The notes below the pieces were generated by a model. That model saw nothing but the letters and a program-made list of their open reading frames with translations. It was not told the origin of the DNA and did no database searches. This document shows, one piece after another, positions 1 to 6,061 of a stretch of 36,924 bases of DNA. The stretch covers positions 1-36,924 of the forward strand of contig JABCZY010000010.1 in NCBI GenBank assembly GCA_013289395.1, in the 5' to 3' direction. The DNA comes from Bacteroidota bacterium. GTDB taxonomy: Bacteria > Bacteroidota > Bacteroidia > JABEUT01. The position numbers and the translations under genes were made by a program. Numbering within the stretch: the stretch's first letter is position 1; every line of letters starts with the position of its first letter.

Positions 1-120
1 TTTGCCAACAACTACCTTTTTATCGTATTGACCAATATTAAAAAGCAGTTTCCTTTTATGCTCGGGGTCATGTGCCCTGCTTTCTGCATCCTTAAGAAAC
101 TGGTCGAGGTGACTTGCCAT
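1..120 (-). CDS. N-terminal fragment of a LutB-like iron-sulfur (lactate utilization) protein, cut by window edge
   Basis: An open frame runs leftward from the ATG at 118-120 off the window edge, so only about 40 residues are visible. They begin MASHLDQFLKDAE and continue with a charged helix ending near NIGQYDKKV. This resembles the N-terminus of Bacteroidota LutB-type proteins (LUD domain plus ferredoxin-like 4Fe-4S domains, oxidation of L-lactate), which start with a similar helix and an 'FNIGxY' segment. The iron-sulfur cysteines and the LUD domain would lie outside the window, so the family call is inference from a short stretch. It starts 14 bases after the rpiB stop and reads the same way, so the two are probably co-transcribed. 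Confidence 0.5.
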   Translation of the reverse strand, partial: MASHLDQFLKDAESRAHDPEHKRKLLFNIGQYDKKVVVGK

Positions 121-134
121 ATATTACTTCAATG

Positions 135-563
135 TTAACACTCTATTTTATGTACTCTGTCCGTATGCCTGCCACCTTCGAAAGAGGTCGAAAGAAAAGC
201 ATCTACGCACTTTTGTGCCTCTTTCTCATCCATATACCTGGCTGGTAATGCCATTACATTAGCATCGTTATGCTGGCGGGCCAGTACTGCAATTTCTGCC
301 ATCCAGCAAAGTGCTGAACGAACGCCATGATGACGATTAGCGGTCATATTCACGCCATTACCACTACCACATATAACTATACCAAAGTCTACTTGTTTGG
401 TTTCTACGGCATTTGCTACCGGATGTGCAAAATCAGGATAATCAGCTCGATCTAATGAATGGGTGCCGAAATCTTTTACTTCGACCTCTTTCTTTTGCAG
501 ATAGGCTTTTACTTTTTCCTTCAGTTCAAACCCTGCATGATCAGCACCAATAGCTATTTTCAT
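135..563 (-). CDS. rpiB: Ribose-5-phosphate isomerase B
   Basis: Interconverts ribose 5-phosphate and ribulose 5-phosphate in the non-oxidative pentose phosphate pathway, in the cytosol. The 142-residue length is normal for RpiB/LacAB-type isomerases, which are unrelated to RpiA. Visible landmarks are the start MKIAIGADHAG with D8 and H9, the ADYPDFAHPVA segment, the catalytic loop ICGSGNGVNM with C65, and RQHNDANVMALPAR with H98. The ATG at 563 lies about 20 bases after the expected start point of a TAACTTTG -7 box on this strand, which supports this start. The LutB-like gene follows at once downstream. No residue expected of the family is obviously missing. Confidence 0.95.
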   Translation of the reverse strand: MKIAIGADHAGFELKEKVKAYLQKKEVEVKDFGTHSLDRADYPDFAHPVANAVETKQVDFGIVICGSGNGVNMTANRHHGVRSALCWMAEIAVLARQHNDANVMALPARYMDEKEAQKCVDAFLSTSFEGGRHTDRVHKIEC

Positions 564-587
564 TACCTTGCCTTTTTATTATGCCTG

Positions 588-595
588 CAAAGTTA
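588..595 (-). promoter_or_regulatory. Promoter -7 box for rpiB
   Basis: On the minus strand these bases read TAACTTTG, an exact match to the Bacteroidota sigma-A -7 consensus TAnnTTTG. Transcription would start near 580, leaving a leader of under 20 bases before the rpiB ATG. No clear TTG -33 element is found at the usual 19-21 base spacing. Confidence 0.5.
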
Positions 596-643
596 CTACG
601 CAATTGCACACATACTAAAAAAAACCTTCGTTCGTTGAAACAT

Positions 644-666
644 TTATTAACCTGTTATGTTAATAA
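644..666. promoter_or_regulatory. Inverted repeat between the two divergent promoters
   Basis: TTATTAAC and GTTAATAA form perfect 8-bp arms around a 7-base spacer. The dyad sits between the rpiB -7 box (588-595) and the nadA-side -33 element (679-681). Its 23-base span and symmetry suit a dimeric repressor, but no regulator gene adjoins it, so function is inferred. Confidence 0.35.
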
Positions 667-678
667 GAGTGGTATAGA

Positions 679-708
679 TTGTTAGCATCTCTTTATTAAA
701 TAACTTTG
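679..708 (+). promoter_or_regulatory. Bacteroidota sigma-A promoter (TTG-N19-TAACTTTG) upstream of nadA
   Basis: TTG at 679-681 is followed by exactly 19 bases and then TAACTTTG at 701-708. Both the -33 and -7 elements and their spacing match the Bacteroidota consensus. This is the most complete promoter I can see in the window. Transcription would begin near 714, which leaves about 350 bases before the nadA ATG. It may therefore also drive a leader RNA or an independent small RNA. Confidence 0.6.
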
Positions 709-1068
709 TATTGGATAACAGATAGCTTCATACACTAATTTAATTCATTCAAGCATTATAGTTATACTTTTAGTTAGTTTTAAGTTAACAGTGTCTTAAC
801 ATAAAAGAGAAAAATAACATATGAACAAATTGGCTTTATTAACAATAGCTAACACAGTGTTCATTACTCAAATTAATATTGGTTATCAGTTAATTACGCT
901 CTAATAAAGTTTCAGTATATGTTAATTAACACCAAATTGTGTTAAGTCCAACGGTTGAGGTTTATTTTTACTAACCATACTAACAGGCTAATAATAATAA
1001 CAATAGATATTAAATAAAAAGATATATATTATTGTAATAGTTAATACCCTGAAAACTTAAAAATTAAA

Positions 1069-2013
1069 ATGGAAACGATCGATGTTGGTTTAGATATATT
1101 TGAAGAAATAAATAAACTGAAAAATGAAAAAAATGCTGTCATACTCGCCCACTACTACCAGGACGCCGATATTCAAGACGTTGCTGATTTTATTGGAGAC
1201 AGCCTTGCCCTTGCCCAACAGGCCGCTAAAACTAAAGCTGACATGATTGTTTTTGCCGGTGTGCATTTCATGGCCGAAACAGCTAAAATTTTAAATCCGA
1301 CCAAAAAAGTTGTAATGCCTGATCTGAGAGCTGGTTGTTCCTTAGCTGATTCCTGCCCTGCCGATAAATTTGAGGCGTTTATTAAACAACATCCCAATCA
1401 TGTTGTTATTTCTTATATCAATTGCTCTGCTGAAGTTAAGGCACTAACAGATATCATTTGTACCTCGAGTAATGCAGAGAAAATTATTAATAGTGTTCCG
1501 AAAGATAAAGGAATAATTTTTGCGCCGGATAAGAACTTAGGAGCTTATTTAGTGAAGAAAACAGGCAGAAACATGGTATTGTGGAATGGAGCTTGTATGG
1601 TGCATGAGATCTTTTCCTTAGAAAAAATAAATCACTTGCGGGAGTTAAATCCTAAGGCAAAACTTATTGCGCACCCTGAATGTGAAGAACCTATTTTACG
1701 AATAGCAGATTATATTGGTTCTACAACTGCTTTGCTTAAATTTACGCAGGAAGATAATGGTAATGAATATATTGTAGCTACTGAAACAGGTATACTTCAT
1801 CAGATGATGAAATCCTCGCCGCATAAAACGTTTATACCCGCCCCACCAAATAATTCATGTGCATGCAATGATTGCCCACATATGAAGTTAAATACTTTGG
1901 AAAAACTATATAATTGTATGAAATTTGAAAAGCCGGAATTACTTATGAAACCGGAATTAATGAAGGCAGCTGAAAAACCGTTAAGAAGAATGTTGGAATT
2001 GTCGTCTAATTAA
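1069..2013 (+). CDS. nadA: Quinolinate synthase A
   Basis: Condenses iminoaspartate with dihydroxyacetone phosphate to quinolinate, the second step of de novo NAD synthesis from aspartate, using an oxygen-sensitive [4Fe-4S] cluster. The 314-residue protein has the family signatures [20 protein letters not shown] near residues 25-44 and [15 protein letters not shown] near 61-75. It also has AGCSLADSC with C90, NGACMVHE with C176, and a cysteine group C264, C266, C269 before PHMKLN. C90, C176 and one of the last group are the expected cluster ligands. The partners nadB and nadC are not in the window. The exported MORN-repeat gene begins three bases after the stop, so the two are likely co-transcribed although no functional link is evident. 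Confidence 0.96.
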   Translation: METIDVGLDIFEEINKLKNEKNAVILAHYYQDADIQDVADFIGDSLALAQQAAKTKADMIVFAGVHFMAETAKILNPTKKVVMPDLRAGCSLADSCPADKFEAFIKQHPNHVVISYINCSAEVKALTDIICTSSNAEKIINSVPKDKGIIFAPDKNLGAYLVKKTGRNMVLWNGACMVHEIFSLEKINHLRELNPKAKLIAHPECEEPILRIADYIGSTTALLKFTQEDNGNEYIVATETGILHQMMKSSPHKTFIPAPPNNSCACNDCPHMKLNTLEKLYNCMKFEKPELLMKPELMKAAEKPLRRMLELSSN

Positions 2014-2016
2014 AAA

Positions 2017-3564
2017 ATGAAAAAAAGGTTTGACATAGTATATTTCGTTGCAGGCTTATTGCTTGCGTTCTTAGTTTTTTTTCCGGGCATTTCTTCCGCG
2101 CAAAAAACAAAGGAAGGATATAATAAGCTTTACTATGCTAATGGAAAACTTTCGAGTGAAGGTACTATACGGAACGGTAAACCTGATGGATATTGGAAAA
2201 CATATTATGAGAGTGGCAAAATAAAATCAGAGGGTAATAGAAAAGAGTATGTGCTTGATAGTATCTGGAATTTTTATACTGAAAAAGGATTGATGTATGT
2301 TTCATTCAGCTATAAAAACGGAAAGAAGAATGGATTTAAATCGAATTTTACATACGATGCGAAAGACAGTTCGAAAAGTGTGCTGGTATCAAAAGAGAAT
2401 TATGTTAATGATACATTGCAAGGGCAATCGTATTATTTTAAGAATAACAAACTGTCGAGGATCACAACTTATAAGGATGGGTTAGCAGAAGGAAAAGCAT
2501 TTGATTTTTCGCCCGACTCGTTGATAACAGTTATTACACTCTACAAAGGAGGCTTTGTAAAAAAGGTAACCAGGATCAATCAGTATAATACTGCGGGACA
2601 TAAAGATGGATTGTGGCAAACCTTTTACGCGAACGGAAACGTTAAGTGGGAAGGAACTTACAATGATGGAAAGAAAGATGGGTATTTTAAAACGTATACA
2701 GATGCCGGAAGCTTAATCACTATTGAAAAATATATTAGCGATGTGTTGCAGACCGATGCGCCTGAATTAGCAAAGCTTGAAACGCATACTGAATATTATG
2801 ATAATGGAAGAGTAAAATCAGAAGGTCCTTTGAAGAACGGAAAACCTTTTGGTGTGCACCATGAATATGATGAAACAGGTAAGCCGGTGAAAGCGGAAAT
2901 ATATGACAGTGGTAGAGTAATGGCTGAAGGTGTTTTAGATACAGCTGGACTGCAGCAAGGTGAATGGAAAGAATATTATGAGAACGGACAAATGAAATCG
3001 ATTGGGAAATACCTGAATGGAAATAAAATTGGCCAGTGGAAATATTTTTATACCAGTTCTAAAGTATTTGAAATTGGTAAGTACGATAACCAGGGCCGCC
3101 AGCAGGGAAAATGGGTATGGTATTTTGATAATGGAAAAACACGAAGAGAAAGTAATTTCTTAAACGGGCAGGAAGATGGCGACTTTATAGAGTATGCAGA
3201 TAGCGGAGGTGTAATTACAAAGGGGCAATATGTTGAAGGATTGCGTGAAGGTATCTGGACCTATGAACTTGGCAACTATCGTTCGATTGGTAAATATACC
3301 GACGACCAGCAAGACAGTTTATGGAAGGAGTATTACATAGATGATAACAAAGTACGTTTCCAGGGGAATTACAACCAGGGCAGGCCCGATGGTACGCATA
3401 CCTGGTATTACCCTGATGGAAAGAAACAAATTGAAGGGCAATTCACCATGGGTGTAATGGAAGATAAGTGGAGATATTACGATGAAGCAGGAAATCTATT
3501 CCTTACCATCACTTACAAAGACGATGTAGAAATAAAATACGATGCAGTAAAAGTCCTGCAGTAA
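2017..3564 (+). CDS. Exported MORN/YwqK-type repeat protein
   Basis: A 515-residue protein with a hydrophobic signal peptide (about residues 8-29, ending ISSAQ) followed almost wholly by 20-24 residue repeats. Each repeat follows the pattern YYxNGKxKxEGxxxxGKxDGxWKxYY, typical of MORN_2 repeats and often labelled 'YwqK family antitoxin' in automatic annotation. About a dozen copies are visible, some degenerate around residues 100-190. Such repeats form elongated beta sheets. Bacteroidota carry many exported versions of unknown function, so no toxin-antitoxin role should be assumed. It starts three bases after nadA and ends in a convergent terminator. Confidence 0.8.
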   Translation: MKKRFDIVYFVAGLLLAFLVFFPGISSAQKTKEGYNKLYYANGKLSSEGTIRNGKPDGYWKTYYESGKIKSEGNRKEYVLDSIWNFYTEKGLMYVSFSYKNGKKNGFKSNFTYDAKDSSKSVLVSKENYVNDTLQGQSYYFKNNKLSRITTYKDGLAEGKAFDFSPDSLITVITLYKGGFVKKVTRINQYNTAGHKDGLWQTFYANGNVKWEGTYNDGKKDGYFKTYTDAGSLITIEKYISDVLQTDAPELAKLETHTEYYDNGRVKSEGPLKNGKPFGVHHEYDETGKPVKAEIYDSGRVMAEGVLDTAGLQQGEWKEYYENGQMKSIGKYLNGNKIGQWKYFYTSSKVFEIGKYDNQGRQQGKWVWYFDNGKTRRESNFLNGQEDGDFIEYADSGGVITKGQYVEGLREGIWTYELGNYRSIGKYTDDQQDSLWKEYYIDDNKVRFQGNYNQGRPDGTHTWYYPDGKKQIEGQFTMGVMEDKWRYYDEAGNLFLTITYKDDVEIKYDAVKVLQ

Positions 3565-3595
3565 TTACCACAGGACTTATTCATTCATTTTATTT
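3551..3595. terminator. Bidirectional hairpin terminator between convergent genes
   Basis: AAGTCCTG at 3551-3558 pairs perfectly with CAGGACTT at 3571-3578, and the loop contains the self-complementary GTAATTAC. A T-rich tract follows on the plus strand. The left arm overlaps the last codons of the MORN-repeat gene, and the right side runs into the stop of the leftward hydrolase gene, so it could serve both. Confidence 0.65.
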
Positions 3596-4123
3596 GCACC
3601 ATTCATCAACTGTCAATACAGTTCCGCGACGTGTAAAAAATTTAGTGGTAAGTAGTTTATGCGTTTCCGGGTCAGGATCAGCACAGCAATCAGATAATAC
3701 GCTAATACGGTAATCTTTATCAGACGCTTCACATGCAGTTGAAAGCACAACTCCGCTTGTGGCAATACCGGTTAATATCATGTGTTTAATACCCGTTGCA
3801 CGCAACACAACTTCCAGATCGCTGCCGGTAAATGCGCTCACACGGCGTTTTGTTATTGTTATTTCGCCTTCTTGTGGCGCCAACTCCGGAAGTATTTTCA
3901 CCCATTCTTCCATGTTCATTTTTCCGAAGCGGTCCCTCATGGCTGCAGTTGCTTCTGGTGCTCCGGGCCTGAAACCGATTACCACATAAATGACAGGTAT
4001 TTTTTTGCTTCGGGCATGTGCAATTGCTTTTTTAACATTGGGTACAAATCCCATAATATCCGGATACATTGCCAGCATAGGCGCTTGCATATCCATTACA
4101 AAAAGAGCTGTGTTTTCTTCCAT
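3590..4123 (-). CDS. Isochorismatase-fold hydrolase lacking the nucleophilic cysteine
   Basis: A 177-residue cysteine-hydrolase/isochorismatase superfamily protein. The triad aspartate is seen as D11 in ALFVMDMQAPM and the lysine as K92 in TITKRRVSAF. The nucleophile region reads GIATSGVVLSTACEASD, where family members with a Cys would have TxxCVxxTA; here that position is G124. Isochorismatases such as PhzD also lack the cysteine and use a vinyl-ether hydrolysis mechanism, so the protein may still be active, but not as a Cys-dependent amidase. The substrate is unknown. It lies 16 bases downstream of the MFS exporter gene and reads the same way, so it probably belongs to the regulon of the divergent GbsR-type regulator. 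Confidence 0.8.
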   Translation of the reverse strand: MEENTALFVMDMQAPMLAMYPDIMGFVPNVKKAIAHARSKKIPVIYVVIGFRPGAPEATAAMRDRFGKMNMEEWVKILPELAPQEGEITITKRRVSAFTGSDLEVVLRATGIKHMILTGIATSGVVLSTACEASDKDYRISVLSDCCADPDPETHKLLTTKFFTRRGTVLTVDEWCK

Positions 4124-4139
4124 AGTGTTTGAGATTTGA

Positions 4140-5408
4140 TTATTGAATATTATCTATTTTCTCTCCTTCGGTTTCCTTAAATTCTTTTTTCTCTTTTTTA
4201 CTTAGCCGGTCGCTTCTCAAAAATTTTGCGAATAGCGCAGCAATTACAAGAGCCAAAATGCCTTGATAGAGCAAGATGGTCGGCTCTCCAAAATACTTTG
4301 AAATAAAACCCGCAAGTAAAGCACCTAGTGGCAACATTCCAAATAAAGACATAGCGACATAGCCCATCACCCTGCCACGCATCTTAGGATCAGAATGAGT
4401 ATGTATAATGGTTAGACAAATAGTGCTTTGGGTCATGGCTCCGAAACCAAACATGGTGGCAAATAACATAGCTAAAGGAAAGTAACTTATGTGAGAGAAT
4501 ACCATTAGGCCAACACCTAAAATTATGGTATTGAATAAGAGAACTATTTTAAGATCAGTGCCTGGTTTAAGGGAAGCGAGAAAAAAAGTACCTACTATTG
4601 CGCCTATACCAATAAAGCTCTTTATATATCCATACGTAGCCACATCGCCTTTAAAGACAACCTTAGCAAAAGCTAACAACAGTGGTTCGTAGGACAAAAC
4701 AAAAAAACTGACTAAACTAAACATCAGTATTATAAGACTTATTGCAGGAGTTCTTTTCAAATACGTAAACCCCTCGGAAAGCTCTGTCATAATTTTCTTC
4801 TTAACCAATGTTGGAGTATGCTTAGGTAGCTTCATTAATAACAATGAGGTTATTACGGCAACAAAACTCAGTGCATTTAGCAGGAAGCAAATACCCGGGC
4901 CATACTTTGCATATACAATGCCAGATAACGCCGGGCCTGCAATCCGGGCTAAATTGACCATGGAAGAATTGAGTGCTACAGCATTAGCGAGGTCTTCTTT
5001 ATTATCTACCATTTCATGTACCATTGGCTGCCGAGCAGGTACATCAAATGCATTTATAGTTGCAAGCAAAGCTGTAAGTGCAAATATTTCCCAGGAAATA
5101 AATTTATTTGTCAGAACTAACACAGCAAGCAAAATTGCCTGTAGCATTGAAGCTGTTTGGGTAATAAGTAATATCTTATATCTGTCGTACCTGTCAGCCA
5201 GAATACCTCCGTATAAGGAAAAGATACAGGTAGGTGCATAAGATGCAAATAAAGTCAGGCTTGCCGTCCATGTAGAGTTTGTCATCGCATACATAAGCCA
5301 TACTAGGCCTGTTCGTTGCATCCAGGTACCGATCTGCGAGATCGTTTGCCCGGTAAAAAAGAGTGCGTAATTGCGATTCTTGAACGCTCTGAATGTTTGT
5401 ATATTCAT
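4140..5408 (-). CDS. MFS transporter, MFS_3/EntS-like exporter
   Basis: A 422-residue inner-membrane protein with about twelve hydrophobic segments. The N-terminus, FRAFKNRNYALFFTGQTISQIGTWMQ, is characteristic of the MFS_3 branch that includes the enterobactin exporter EntS and many uncharacterised drug/metabolite exporters. The loop ADRYDRYKIL after helix 2 matches the MFS motif A. I chose the ATG at 5408, since the frame extends five codons upstream only through a TTG. A TATATTTG -7 box on this strand at 5421-5428 would start transcription around 5414, giving a nearly leaderless mRNA that fits this start. The 18-bp palindrome at 5435-5452 overlaps its promoter. The substrate is not predictable from sequence. 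Confidence 0.88.
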   Translation of the reverse strand: MNIQTFRAFKNRNYALFFTGQTISQIGTWMQRTGLVWLMYAMTNSTWTASLTLFASYAPTCIFSLYGGILADRYDRYKILLITQTASMLQAILLAVLVLTNKFISWEIFALTALLATINAFDVPARQPMVHEMVDNKEDLANAVALNSSMVNLARIAGPALSGIVYAKYGPGICFLLNALSFVAVITSLLLMKLPKHTPTLVKKKIMTELSEGFTYLKRTPAISLIILMFSLVSFFVLSYEPLLLAFAKVVFKGDVATYGYIKSFIGIGAIVGTFFLASLKPGTDLKIVLLFNTIILGVGLMVFSHISYFPLAMLFATMFGFGAMTQSTICLTIIHTHSDPKMRGRVMGYVAMSLFGMLPLGALLAGFISKYFGEPTILLYQGILALVIAALFAKFLRSDRLSKKEKKEFKETEGEKIDNIQ

Positions 5409-5420
5409 GGAAAGGTGGTA

Positions 5421-5428
5421 CAAATATA
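5421..5428 (-). promoter_or_regulatory. Promoter -7 box for the MFS exporter operon
   Basis: Reads TATATTTG on the minus strand, matching TAnnTTTG. It is only 12 bases from the chosen ATG at 5408, implying a leader of a few bases or none. The upstream -33 region lies in or next to the palindrome at 5435-5452, so a bound repressor would block it. Confidence 0.5.
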
Positions 5429-5434
5429 CAATTA

Positions 5435-5452
5435 GTTCTGTAATTACAGAAC
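5435..5452. promoter_or_regulatory. Perfect 18-bp palindromic operator
   Basis: GTTCTGTAATTACAGAAC is completely self-complementary with no spacer. It is centred in the 93-bp gap between the divergent MFS exporter and the GbsR/MarR-type regulator, between the two -7 boxes. It is the natural candidate binding site for that regulator, which would repress the exporter-hydrolase operon and itself. This is inferred from symmetry and position. Confidence 0.7.
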
Positions 5453-5464
5453 CAAAAAAACTAT

Positions 5465-5472
5465 TATATTTG
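5465..5472 (+). promoter_or_regulatory. Promoter -7 box for the GbsR-type regulator
   Basis: TATATTTG matches the Bacteroidota -7 consensus. Transcription would start near 5478, giving a leader of about 23 bases to the ATG at 5502. The region where a -33 element is expected falls inside the palindrome, consistent with autoregulation. Confidence 0.5.
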
Positions 5473-5501
5473 TTTTCTGATAACCTCCATTATCTGAGAA
5501 A

Positions 5502-5978
5502 ATGAAAGTAGAAAAAAAACTGTCAGCAAAAGACTATGTTGAAAAGATAGGAGTATCTTTTGAAAAGGAAGGATTTCAGCCCGCCATGGGAAGAATATTT
5601 GCCTACCTAATCATCGCTGACCCGCCTCACAAATCTTTTGAAGAAATACTTGAGTATCTGAAGATCAGCAAAAGTGCAGTGAGTACATCATTGAATTACC
5701 TGATGTCCAGAGACCTGGTGGAATACATTACATTACCCGGTGACAGGAAGCGATATTTCAAAATAAATATGTCGGGTTGGTTAACACTGATAAAAAAGAA
5801 AATGGCCAGGCGTAGTTTTTTTGGTGAAATAATGAAGGAAGCTTTAAGCGCCCGTTCGAATAAATACAAGGAATTCAATGATGCATTAGAAGAACAGGCC
5901 GAGTTTTTGGATTTTATGCATAAAGAGATGAAAGACGCCCTCGATAAATGGGAAAGAAAGAAAAAAAAGAAGGGTTAA
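5502..5978 (+). CDS. GbsR/MarR-type winged-helix transcriptional regulator
   Basis: A 158-residue protein. Residues 25-95 form a winged helix: GRIFAYLIIADPPHKSFEEI, then the recognition region LKISKSAVSTSLNYLMSRDLV, then a wing with LPGDRKRYF. This is the GbsR-like branch of MarR-type regulators, whose members often control compatible-solute or efflux genes. The C-terminal third is a charged helix that probably dimerises, ending in a lysine run (KKKKK). The gene diverges from the MFS exporter across a perfect palindrome, and the exporter and hydrolase are the likely targets. No ligand can be inferred. The downstream TonB receptor has its own -7 box and is not necessarily co-regulated. Confidence 0.82.
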   Translation: MKVEKKLSAKDYVEKIGVSFEKEGFQPAMGRIFAYLIIADPPHKSFEEILEYLKISKSAVSTSLNYLMSRDLVEYITLPGDRKRYFKINMSGWLTLIKKKMARRSFFGEIMKEALSARSNKYKEFNDALEEQAEFLDFMHKEMKDALDKWERKKKKKG

Positions 5979-5987
5979 CAATTTCCG

Positions 5988-5995
5988 TACATTTG
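5988..5995 (+). promoter_or_regulatory. Promoter -7 box for the TonB receptor
   Basis: TACATTTG matches TAnnTTTG. It would give a leader of about 60 bases before the ATG at 6062. No clear TTG -33 element is seen, so the match rests on the -7 box alone. Confidence 0.4.
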
Positions 5996-6061
5996 ATGCG
6001 TTAAATCTGAGGAAATTAAACGAGTAAGAGAAAAACAAATCTAAACGCGGACAATGCCAGT

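Larger units (their letters stand above)
564..1068. other. AT-rich regulatory spacer between rpiB and nadA
   Basis: This 505-bp gene-poor stretch separates the divergent rpiB and nadA. It holds one promoter for each side and a set of GTTAA-type dyads: TTATTAAC-N7-GTTAATAA at 644-666, TTAAC-N6-TTAAC (direct) at 785-800, AACACAGTGTT at 851-861, GTTAATTAAC at 921-930 and TTAACAC-N6-GTGTTAA at 926-945. A 27-codon open frame at 821-904 (starts MNKLALLTIAN) lies in the predicted nadA leader, but it has no convincing ribosome binding site and is not called as a gene. If the 701-708 promoter serves nadA, the leader is about 350 bases, long enough to contain a structured regulator or a separate small RNA. 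Confidence 0.45.

Noticed and set aside
2017-3564. Antitoxin role for the MORN/YwqK-repeat protein
   Set aside because: The protein is exported and almost wholly repeats, and no toxin gene is adjacent, so the automatic 'YwqK antitoxin' label is not supported.
3782-4132. 116-codon plus-strand frame opposite the hydrolase gene
   Set aside because: It lies wholly antisense to a gene with clear isochorismatase-fold motifs and has a Cys/His/Phe-rich composition typical of shadow frames.
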